Positions 23,531 to 36,324 of a stretch of DNA of 64,000 nt are shown here, in pieces; position 1 is the first letter of the stretch; each line of letters opens with the position of its first letter. The position numbers and the translations under genes were made by a program. The stretch covers positions 15,448,501 through 15,512,500 of the forward strand of contig NC_051094.1 of assembly GCF_901709675.1 (NCBI RefSeq). The letters run 5' to 3'. The notes beneath the pieces were generated by a model, which saw nothing but the letters and a program-made list of their open reading frames with translations, did no database searches and had not been told where the DNA came from. Source of the stretch: Syngnathus acus. Taxonomy: Eukaryota > Chordata > Actinopteri > Syngnathiformes > Syngnathidae.

Positions 23531-26500
23531 TGCGTGTAACAAAAGGTTGAAAATTTAGAATTTAAGACAAATTGCTCTTGAAATGAATTTGAATTGGTTG
23601 GAAACTGTGTAAATCCAGACTAAAATATCATCGGCTTGCATCAACTAAAAGTCATAAAAGTAAACACATTTCTGACTAAAATAAGATGTGCAGGGTTTTA
23701 ATAGACTAAAATTGACTAGACTAAAAAGACTATGACTTTCACACAAAGTCTAGACTACTGTATTTTCTGGATTATAAATCGCTCCGGAGTACAAGTCGCA
23801 CCAGCCATAAAAAGCATAATAAAGAAGGAAAAGACATATATAAGTTGCATTGGAGTATAAGTCGCATTTTTGGGGGAAATTTATTTGATAAAATCCAACA
23901 CCAAGAGCAAACATGTCATCCTTAAAGGCAATTTAAAATAAAAATAGAATCGAGGCAACAACAGGCGGAATAATTGTACGGTATGCTCCCATTACATGAC
24001 ACATAAACAACGAACTGAAAACATGCCTGGTATCTTAACATAACATAATAAGAGTTACATATTCGGATAACTATAACATAAATAACATGCTAACAAGTTT
24101 TCCAAACCATCCGTGTCACTCCAAATCACTAAATCCAATGAAATGTTCATCTTCTGTGTCACTTTCAAACAACTCCGCTAACTCCGGAGGTAGAAATTGC
24201 GGCGCTTCCTCTTCTATGTCGCCATTTTTGTTAAGCCCTTCTCAGTTGTTTCTATATGTTACCGCCAATGTTGAAATTATATAATTACAAGCCCCGAGCG
24301 CCCTCTTGCGGTTTATTGTGAAAATAACATGTGAAATGAAATAATAATGTGTTAATAATTTAACACATAAGTCGCTAAATATAAGTCGCACCGCCGGCCA
24401 AACTATGAAACAAAACTGCGACTTATAGTCCGGAAAATATACTAAATTAAAATAGCATTTTTTGTCATACATCTGTTTGGGAAGTGCGTGCTTCTGAGTC
24501 TCGAGTAGTTGCTCATTCCAGCATTTAAGTTGCTTAACCCTGATATGCAGTATGATTGTATGAAATGCATAACCACTCCCCCAACCACAAAAGCATCTCA
24601 CAAAGGCACACAACTATTCACCAAAGCAGAAATCCCTCTCCCTTCTCTCAAACCATTAAGGCGCCTATAGTGTATGCCCCTCCAGCTCTGTGACACTGCT
24701 CATTAATGTGTCCCACTGGGAGGCATCTATACGGTACATAATTCACTGTATATATTTACTAGTTCTTCTCCTCCACAATCATGTGGGGAAGTAATCATAT
24801 ATATCTCATGTGAGCATCTCCCAAGCACAAATATCATGCACTGTCTGGATCATTGTCTTCTTCTATATAGACTCTCGACTTGTTTAATACAAATTCCTTG
24901 CTTATTTTTCCCATCATCCCACTTCCCGCTCTGTGCTTACTTTCTATTTTTGGTCTTAAAGACGCTTGTCACCGTATTTCTTGTGCTCTCTCCTCCCCCT
25001 CCTTCACGTCACATGGCTGAAAACATGAAGTAGGAAAAAAATCCAAAAGCACATGGCAGAGCTGCTGATAGTGCAACTGCACTCAGCCATAGCTAAATCA
25101 GACACAGTCAGACGCTTTCATTTTACTAGTATGTCTACAGTCCTGTATTTTATGCTTTTTATATGTGCCACTTATCAAGTACTAAGTGCTAAAAAGGGAA
25201 ACTCACAGCTTTGTGATTCAGTTGTACCAGTTTGAGCGATGACAATAAGCTTGTGGTTCAAACAGAGTTCACCAATCTATTTTTTATGACTTAGTTTATA
25301 TGATAGAATTTAACTGTATTCTGAGATAGTTTATATAATAGAATTTAACTGTATTCTGAGATAAACTATGATCTAATGTGTTATTTAGATCTAACCACTA
25401 AGCATTTAGACAAACTGTGAACAATACGAGTTGTTTTCTATACATCCTATATGTCAATTTAAAATGTTTTTAAAAATATATATAAATACAAAAATATTTT
25501 GTACTTTTTGGATGCAGTTCACTTTCAACATGTGAAACTATCTACCAATATTAGTGACATTAGTGACAGGCTCGGCAGGAACCCATAAAGTCAAGTACGC
25601 TACATGGTGACTTTGAACATTGCACTGCTTTGTCCTCCCCGAACTAGGCTGTGAGCATGTTGACATCACTCTCTTCCGAGTGTAACATATGGATTTTTTG
25701 TAAGTGCTCCAAGTCATGCAGATAGATTAAGCATGATTGCATTTTCTTCCTTGTGCCCTACCTCCTTCTCCCCTCGATTCATCCAGAGTCTTCACGGGAA
25801 ATTCCGCCACTGCACGTGCAGCCTCATATTTAATTACTTAGAGTGTCATAGCGAGCAGGCATATCGGCTGCAGCATCGACATAGCTATTCCATTTGACTG
25901 AGGCTCCAGGAGATTTATGTTTGGGTTTGTAGACAGCTTGCTGCACAGTGCATGTGTAACCTATTTATTTTTACTTGTGCTGCTCAATACAACTGTGTAA
26001 GAATATACACTACCGTTCAAAAGTTTGGGGTCACAAAATTGTTTGGGTGACCCCAAACTTTTGAACGGTAGTGTAAATATTATTATAATAAAATATTATG
26101 AATTAAATATTATAAATGATATCTTATATTTGTATAAGATTATAAAAAATCTATGAATATAAGTATACATATATATTATAAGATTTTTTACACAGAAGAT
26201 TATATATATAATCTATAAATAATTATCTAAATAAATATATACACTACCGTTCAAAAGTTTGGGGTCACCCAAACAATTTTGTGACCCCAAACCTTTGAAC
26301 GGTAGTGTACCTATTGGATTAGTGTAGTCAGTCGAACTAATCCCGTGATAGTGTACAAATGTGTGTGGCCGTTACCATTTGCAGGATGTACCCTTAAGTG
26401 TCAGTGCTGTATGTAGGTCAACTGAACAATCAAGATAAAATTATTTTTGAAGTGAATTTTTCTGAATTGTAAATTGATTTCAAGATATACAGTACTTCAT

Positions 26501-29500
26501 TTGATGAGCAACAACATACTGCAGTTCAGATAAAAGGGGAATATATAAATTACAGTATTGACAACATTATTAAATTCTTAGTAAAGTAAATGTTTGGTAA
26601 ATAAAAATGGCAAGTGGTTTGTCTTGGAGACATGTTTCATTATACTGAAGCACCCTAATTACTATGCAGATTGCAAAGCCATAAAAGCCATCATAAAGAG
26701 AATTGACCCATAAGGGGGATGTTGCTATGCTTTAAAATTTCATGATCTATTTCAGTTCAGGGGTCACAGGACAAAATGGAATATCATAAATCGAACAGAA
26801 CCATGCATAGCAGTGGCTTTGTGGTAGTATTCCGCGTTATCAACTGTGCTCATCTCTCTCACCTTTTCAGCATGTGTGTGTGTTAGTACCCTTTTCTTCA
26901 TGTTTTGAGGACACAGATTGGCATCCTGTTGGCTGACGCAGACGAAAAGTCACGTTTGTACTCGGGGTGCAACGGTACAGATAATCCACAGTACGGTCCA
27001 TCGCTAGGTTTGCGCGCCACGGTTTTTGTTACATCTTTTTGCGCACAGAGAAAACACTTTTTCTATCAAAATATTGCTTTATTTTGCTTTTAAGCAGCGT
27101 TTTTTTAATTCTGGAATTGATTCATTAATAATGATTTTGACATTTTCAAATGAAAATGCAAAATTAGCATCTTTAACTAAACTATACTATATACTATATA
27201 GACTATAAGGGGCACCGGACTATAAGGCGCACCTTCAATGAATGGCCCATTTTAAAACTTTGTCATTATATAAGGCGCACCATTAATGCATGATGTCAGA
27301 TTTTTAATCCAAATCAAATCATTCTCCATTTTATCTTTTTTATTTCAACTTCAGACGCAACAAATTACTTTATAATCATAAAATAATGATCAATAGTCTT
27401 TTTGATTCATGATTCATAGTCTTCAGCGGGCCACTTATGATTGATTTCATGACACAATGCTTCGGGCCAGTTTAAATTTAGGAATTTGGTCCATATGTAA
27501 GGCGCACCGGACTACAAGGCGCACTGTCGACTTTTGAGAAAATGTTAGGTTTTTAGGTGCGCCTTATAGTCCGGTAAATACGGTAATAAGATTAATTATC
27601 ATTATTATTATATTATCAAAAGATACTGGATACAAGCAGCCAAAATGAGTGGGATACGGCAGAGAGGACTCGCATCATACAGGTCGTTGCTGTTGCAGCG
27701 CATAGATTTACATATTGCTGCAGCGCAAGCTATCTTAGCGCCTAGCAGTAACATTGCCAAGCAGCCACGAAAGATAAGACTTGTGTGAGAATGAACGACA
27801 ATGTTACGTTGATGCAACACTTTGTTTTTTAACCAGTTTGGTGCGGGACCATGCAAATGATTGGTGAGTGTGGAGTACACGAACCTTTTAGAAAAGAATC
27901 ACAGCTTTGAGGTTTTGGAAATCACTGAGAATGTGATTTCGGTCCCAATACAATAAATCGTTCAGCCCTGGGTGGTGGACACTATTTATATCATCACTAC
28001 ACCAACATATTAGACTGTCTTACACATGCAAATTATCGTATTTGTGGCTATTTGCTCTCATTTGCATATTTTGCAAATGCATAATCCATGCTGCAGGAAC
28101 CACAGGAATGCATAGTGGTATATCCTGAGTGTATGTATTCAAGATTCAAGAATTTTTATTGGCCATGTTTGAGCGTGCCTAACAAGGAATTTGACTTCGG
28201 TACATCTCAGCCTCTGTTCAACATTTAGGTGACTAACAACGCTGAGGACATGTGCGAAAATTGACAAATATTCTCAAACATCCCCTGATCTTAAACTCCC
28301 AGGAGGGCAAGGAAAAACTCAAAACTCCTACTAGGGGAAATGAGAAACCTTGAGAAGAGACCACAGATGGGAGGATCCCTCTTCTAGGATGACCAGGCTG
28401 CAATGGCCGCGTATATATATATACTATATATATATGGATGGATACGTATATCATTGAGTGTTTCAGGTCTTGCGACATCAGACACTGGCACCTGAACGTG
28501 GGTGATCAGGGCCCGACTTGTGTCCCAGTACTAACCCATGGGTCTGCACAGCCTATCTCTGGTTTACTGTGAGCTTCACTCACGGATTTAATTACCCTCT
28601 GCTTGTTTCTCCCTGTAATGGTCAATTGGCCAAGGATTGTGTAGAGACAAAGTCCTGCATGTCAACTTTCATTGGCTTCCTCAATCCACTCTTCTCATTG
28701 CACCGTAAATTCCAGCATAATCAGGGGTTTTGAACCCTGTCTGGCTACAATGATATTGTTGAAATTTGCTAGGAGTCCCTCATCTGTTTCCCCAGGTCAA
28801 CCTTCAAGCTGAAGGGGATTCCCTTCTTTAGAGTGTGATGGTGTTAAAAAAAAGTAAACTTGGGTTTTGACAGATAATGTTATGTTCTCTACTTATTGTG
28901 TCTTAACAGCGCAGCCAGAGCGTTTGGAGAATACGTGTCCAATCCCAATTCAGAACACCGCAACAGAGCAGGTAGGTGAGGTCATTTGACCATGTTGCTT
29001 CACCTGACTGACATAAATTAACAGATTTTGTTTTACCACTTTGGATGGTCACTTCTACTTTAAAATGTGACCATTTGTGCAACTTTTAAGACTTCTCATC
29101 CAACATCATTGACCTAATTTTACCGATTACTAAATCTTGTATTTGGAAGGTTGAAATCTGTTATATTGTATAACATATTCCATATCGTCTTCCATGTTGA
29201 GTTTGTAGTCAGGACAGTAAAATCCCATTCTTCAGTTGTTCTTTGTAGTTAACAGTATAATTTGAACTTTATGTTTATAGTCTCAACTTATATGCAATCA
29301 CATTCACTGACTTTCCTGTTTCATGTTGTCTGTAGATCAGCTGTTATCTGACACCATCCCTGGCCATAGCTGTGACTCTCCAGACATCAGTCACTTGCAG
29401 AACAACAATCTGCCACTTCAGAGCCACTCTTTGCCAATAGCTAAATCAAGCAAGACTGGTCAGTCCAATTGTAGTGCCCAGATACAAGCCCAACCTCAGT

Positions 29501-32500
29501 CCTACCCAGTCAAAGCTCACGGACCTTCTAAACGTAGACTCTCTGCTGAGCGGAGCCTCTCCACAGAGAACCCACCAAGCACCAAAGACTCAGAGGGTTG
29601 TGTGACAGTGAAGCCAGCTAGGGTGTACACAATCACAAAAGAGGTAGTGATGACTCTGGGCCGAGGCAGTGAGGAAAGCCTGGAATTGGAGGTGCTGAAG
29701 AGCAGCAAGGAAGATCCACTTTCCCACACGCAATGCCACAACTCGGCTTGCACTGACCAGCGATCATCTGCCCGTGGTAGCCATTACCGTAGTAGTCATC
29801 ACCGCAGTAACCATTGCCATGCCCACCAGAATCAGGGAGGCCCTTTGTCATCATCTCAATCACTGCAGAGCTCTGACAGTGCGAGTAACATCCGAGACTG
29901 GGGCTTGAGGAAAGGAGGTTCAAAAGATGACAGCACTCCAGATTGTGTGACCTGTATTCGTGCCCCATGTCAAAGACAGCGCTCCCTGGACCTGGATACC
30001 TCACCACGGAATGGGAGGAAGCACCTTAAGAAACTAGAGAGGATGTACAGTGAGGATAGAACATCTACTGATGACAAGGGTAATGCATCTTTACAGTCAT
30101 GATTGCTCAAAAATGATAGTCATCCATCCATCCAGCCATTTTCAACACTACTTATTCTGTTTGTTATCACGGGGAACCTGATACCTGTCCGAGTTGACTT
30201 AGGACCAGAAGCGCAGATGCAGGGTTCCAGACTAAAAATTTTTACTGGAGCACCTGACTTAAAGATTTCAGAGCACTGGAAGAAAATTTAGGGGTGCACA
30301 TTCTAAATTGACTTGCAAAGTTAATATTCAGATTCGCATTTTCACTGTATTACTTATAAATACTTGCAGAAACTAATTTTTTTTTCAATTCACATTTTGT
30401 TGTACAAGTTTTGACACAACAAACCCTGAATTATGCAGCTTAAATACTAAAGACACAGTACTTTGTGACTGACTGGTGATGGATGGATGGATGGATGGAT
30501 GGATGGATGGATGGATGGATGGATGGATGGATGGATGGATGGATGGATGGATGGATGGATGGATGGATGGATGGAGGTAGTATTACATTTTCACAACAGC
30601 ATATCACAATATAGGTAACTTGCTTCAAATGTGTCCTTGGCAAAGGTAATTATTGGAATGTTATACAGTAATCTCTCGCTATATCGCGGTTCATTTATCG
30701 CGTCTTCAGTACATTGCGGAATTATTCCCAAATAAAAATATTTAAAAAAATTCTAAATTGGCACGAAAGTTGCCCGCACGCCAGCAGAAGGCAGGGATTG
30801 CCCACTCACTTGCAGTTGGTACACTTGTACTGTTATGAAAAAAAGTTGTTATAATAATAAGAGTTCTAAAAACACATTTACAGTATTGTACCTTGTTATA
30901 AAAAACATTCTTATCATAATAAGAGTTCTAAAAACATATTTACAGTATTTACACTTGCACCTTGTTATAAAAAAGTATATATATTAATAAAAGATTATAT
31001 TATAATAATATTATTATAATAATAAAAGATAATAATAAAACATATTTACAGTATGTATACTTTAGCTACAGCTACATATGTTACACACACACACACACAC
31101 ACGCACCCCCCACACACACACGTATCATATTTATATTTATATTATTTATACATTATTTTGTGTATGTCATTTCTACTATTAATATAGTATTTACATGCTT
31201 GAAACTATTTGTTAATGTTCTAATGATAACATGTGCACTTATATGGTTTCATATACATTTATTGATACACCAAAAATTTATGTATGTTAAAAATGAGAGG
31301 GTGACATGGATTTTCACCTGTCGCGGGTGGTCTTGGAACCAATTATCGGCGATAAACGAGGGATTACTGTATTATATATCGTAACCAATACAGAAAAAAA
31401 TGCTTAATTCGTTTAAGAGCCTTATGCACTTCAGTGAAACTTATTTTGACTGTTCTACATTCTATTTTTTTGTGATGACAGAAGATAATTCCTATAGCCG
31501 GTTCCCAAAAGAAAACATGTTGAGCTTCCTATTTTTTGTGATTACAGAAGATAATTCCAATAGCTGGTTCCCAAAAGAAAACATGTTGAGCTTTCAGACA
31601 GCAACTACCACCATGCAAGCGTAAGTACAACATTTCTACATTTCTTCTCCTTAAAGGTGTGCAATTCTCTATCAAGTTCTGGTCAGGTCTGGCGGTAAAT
31701 AAAACCAGTTTCCAGATCATAATTAAATCCACGTTCTGTACTGTTCCATCGTCATAGTATATTTCAAAAATATAATCGATTATGTAACAATTTGTGTTAG
31801 TGAGCACTTTTTCTTCGTCAAGATGATCCATTCACGGGTTTGCCCTATCTAGATGCTGTTTAAACAAAATGATTATTGCCTGAGGCTGCCCACAATAAAA
31901 TTCCCCAATAAATTCTGCAGTTTTAAAGGATTGATTTTTTTTGTATCCTGTTATTGACATAATGATTACCCACATAATTTGGGTAATTTGAACCTTTGGT
32001 ATCCTATATGACAGCTCAGGTATGCACTGCAAAAACCACTCCTGTTCTCCACCATACGTGACCTCCCCTATGAGCTGTTATGTGATGCAATTCAACCGAT
32101 GCCTATTTATGATTTGGCTGGCCATGCTGCTAACTTATCTTCTATCTTGTCTTCTTTCTCTGTGGCGGCATTCCAAATCACGACTGTAGAATATCGTGAG
32201 TAATTTCTTCACCCACCCACACTCTTCATATTTGGCTTCTTTTTTGTTTCTCGTCAAGTCAAGCAACACCTTGAACCTTTTTCTGCATGTTTTCCACATT
32301 CACCCCGTTATTCAATTTATTGTGCCCTCAATAACCACATTTACTGGACTGAGTATTACCAACTTGGTCGAAGGTGCATGAATGGCACATAAAGCAACAA
32401 ACTAAACCAATTTTTTTTTTATTCTCTCTTTACAATACAAATCAAGAAATACCCCAGTGATGCTAATAGACGACCTAGTTTAGTATATACTCAGTCCTAC

Positions 32501-35408
32501 AGTATGACGCATGAAATGTAATGGTCAGCGCATCTTTTTGCTTATTTGAAAGAAAACATTGTCACCTTCAGTAAATCATTACTGCATGTGATGGATACAA
32601 CATTGTAAAATAGGATTGGGGGATGTTTCATACGCAAATAGAAGATGAAAAACCCAACGTGATTAATCTTGAAACTATTCCAGTAATAATATGGTGCCAA
32701 TTTTCTAATCAGGCTGGGCAGTGATAATGTTCACTGTACAGACATTCATTTCTTGTCCTAGGTTGGTGGCTATGAACATTCAAAACCTAACTGCAGGATA
32801 TGACTTGATATTTGACGCACATTATGTCAGAGCCATTGTTTTCCCCTTTAGAATAGAATGCCAGGGCTCATTGACTAAGTTCAACAGTCATTGAAATGGT
32901 TAGGGTTAATCAAGTCTTAAATTAACTCAGACTCCATCAGTCTACTGCAGGGATGTCAAACTCATTTGTGTCGCGGGCTGCATTGTAGTCATAGTTTCCC
33001 TTGGAGGGCCATTATGACTGTCAACGCCTAATATTATATACAGTAAAAGCTACACAACAAACTGATGAATAACTAGTTTTGAAAGACTGGTAAAAACTGT
33101 TCAAATAGTTTATAAAGATGCATGGTAATAAAAATTCCTAGCAATATCTCTTTTTAAAAAGTGAAGACAATTTGTACATTTTGTAATGACACAAAGTCGA
33201 TGCAAAATTTGTCTTTGCGGGCCACATAAAATGATGTGGCGGGCCGTATTTGGCCCCCGGGCCTTGAGTTTGACACTTATGGTCTACTGTCAAATACTCA
33301 TAAGCAGTCCCCTTGGTATTAAACTTTTGATAAGGCACATTTGAAAATTCTTAATTACATTGTGTGTGCGTGTGCGTGTTTGTGTGCACACGTGTGTTTT
33401 CATGCTGTATCCTGCAGTAACCTGTGCCAATCCATGAATAACTCTAAATACTTCATTTACCTTGACTGAACCTAAAACCACTCATTTTGCTCTTAAAAGC
33501 GTTCTTCAATCTTTGCTCATAATTTAACCCCTTAAACTCACTGATATGGGTCAGGTCACTAATATGGGTCAGATCACATCAAAACCAAATTTGCCCTACC
33601 AAACCCTTCTCCCCCTCGCACCAGCTTAACACTTTGACATTCTGGCAGGGCTTTCCGGGGCATTGCTGAGAAAAAGAGACGGAAAAGAGAGCAGGATGCA
33701 GCCACCGTGATCGAGAGGTACCATGTCCTGGCTTTCCTGTCCTGTCCTGTCTAAAGCTAAACCGTCCGTTAATAGCAACCCTGTCGCACAGCAACAAAAT
33801 CATCAGATTGCCTATGAAATATTAATTTCCTCTATCCTTGAAGGAACACGTTGATTTTCCATGCTGCTTTAATGTATACCACCTGTCACATCAGGTTTAA
33901 AGAGAAAAAATATTTATCATAATTTCCAAAATGTAAGATGCACCTAAATATAAGTCGCACCAGCTAAAATTAAGGGAAAATCCCGTTTTGTTCATGTATA
34001 AAACGCAATTATGAAAAATCCATAGATAAACCACACTAAACTATAAACCACAGGGTTCAAAGCTTGTGTTTATAATCTATGCTTGTTTTATTAAGTTTTC
34101 CCCACATTAGTTTAAACAGTAGATGAAAACATAAATATAACAGGAGCACATTTTCCTTTTTTTTAACACATAACATAACTGATTCAGTGCTGCAATTTTC
34201 ACTCAATGTACTCTACACATTTGCCCTCTAGTTGAGTAGCTACCCATCTATTGCTCACCAAGATTCATTTCAAAATACTATTAAAAGAAAAAAAGCCTGG
34301 AAGTTCTTAAAATTGATATGTGATGAGCTGCAGCAGTCTTGGAAGACCTGACCTAAAGAATGGAAATGCATAATGTAGTGTGACTTTCTTTTCACAGCTC
34401 CCTCAAACATACTGGATCAGATATCAGAAGCAATGTATATATATTTGAGCATTAATACTTAACAATTAAGGACCCAACAAAAGTTGTGAGGCAAAAATTA
34501 CTGACATGAATCATGCTCAAACACTGAGTTGAACCTTTCAGATTCAGCCACCATATTTACATCGATATCAAAACTAAGAAGGTATTTACTTTGCCATGGA
34601 GAACTAATTGCAGGAACTAGTTCACATTTGTCGCTGGTATTATACTGACTATAATCACTAAGGATTAATTGTGTTGCTGGAATTTTCATCAAATGTGTAT
34701 CAAGGAGTAGCAACAAAATATGTGTAGTTTGTGGCATCACAACAGTTGTTTGTCTTTGGAGCTCAAGAGTTAGACTGGAATTCACACACAAGGTAGTCCC
34801 GGTGAATCTTTGCATATGTATGATTCAATGTCTGCAAAACATAATAATAGGGGTGTAACGATTCATCGATACACATCGATTAATCGATATAATGCTCTAC
34901 GATTTGTTGGCATCGATGCTAAACGTAAACATCGATCTATATCGCCCGTTTTTGACCTCAGACATTAGACGCGACTTTATTTTGAAATCCAGTTCATTGT
35001 TGCTTGCTTCCTCTTTCCGGGAGCAGTGCGCGGCGTGTTGTGTTGTGAGCAGAGCAGGCACGTGAAAGGGGAGCCGACAACTACGCGGCTCCTGGGCTGG
35101 TGCTATGGCTAGTGTCCAAGAAGACGAGGAAATTATAGGAATTTGATAAAGTTCAGTGTTAAAATAAGCACTTTGTATACTACAATACTCTTGTAATTTC
35201 CTAAATAAAGAGTTTGCAGTACCTTGTTGATTTTGCGTATGAATTGTTATAAATCAGGATATTGTTCTATATCGATCGTAGAGCACTATATCGTGATGTA
35301 TCGTGAATGAATCACAGCAGGCTTTAAGATATCGGCAAATATCGTATCGAGGTTCTTTGTATCGATATGATATCGTATCGTGACAAAACCCGCGATTTAC
35401 ACCCCTAC

Positions 35409-35443
<35 letters not shown>

Positions 35444-36243
35444 TATCATCATCATTATCATCATCATAAGGATGGAATAGATGTATTTTCAGTGTGAAAG
35501 CATGAAAAGAGTATTTTAAGGTAGGGTTGCATTGCACAATAGCACATTAATGGAAATCTGATAAAGCAGAATCGCTCTATGTATGACATAATTGTATTTG
35601 AAAATTATAAATGGGCTGCTTTTATTTATTCCTGCTCTACCTTCAGGGTAGACAACTACCACTATGTCATTCATGTTGTAGTTTTTGTCTTTGTATACTA
35701 CAAAATGGACATTTGAAGTCAAATAATCAAGACATGATTATTACCCACCCTGTGCCCGCGTGGGTTTTGCCCGGGCACTCCGGTTTCCTCCCACATCCCA
35801 AAAACATGCTTGGTAGGCATATTAAGCACTCCAAATTGCTCGTAGGTGTGACTGCGAGTGCGGATGGTTGTGTGCCTTGCGATTGGCTGGCAACCAGTTC
35901 AGGGTGTCCCCCCCGCCTACTGCCCGATGACTGCTGGGATAGGCTCCAACATGCCCGCGACCCGCGTGGGGAAAAGCGGCATAGAAAATGGATGGATGGA
36001 TGAATGGATGGATGATTATTACCTCACTGTCCATAGCTGATGCAGCTATGGCCAGCTTTCCCATTTAAGGTTTGACCTTGACAACTGTGGCTAAAGTAAC
36101 TCTGTATTTTCACTTAATGCATCCTGTTGGGGCAATGCCTGTCTGTGTATGAACAAAAAAAAGTTTGTTTGAGATTATATCGCATGTTTGTCAGGGAGTT
36201 CTGTTTCAACTTATTCAACCTGTCGAGAGAAAAAGAGTGCGCT

Positions 36244-36324
<81 letters not shown>

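Noticed and set aside
31482-31529. Calling the first duplicated copy as the real start of nsmf exon 4
   Set aside because: The second copy has the Trp before FPKEN that I remember in mammalian NSMF and continues directly into the rest of the exon; the first is kept only as an alternative acceptor.
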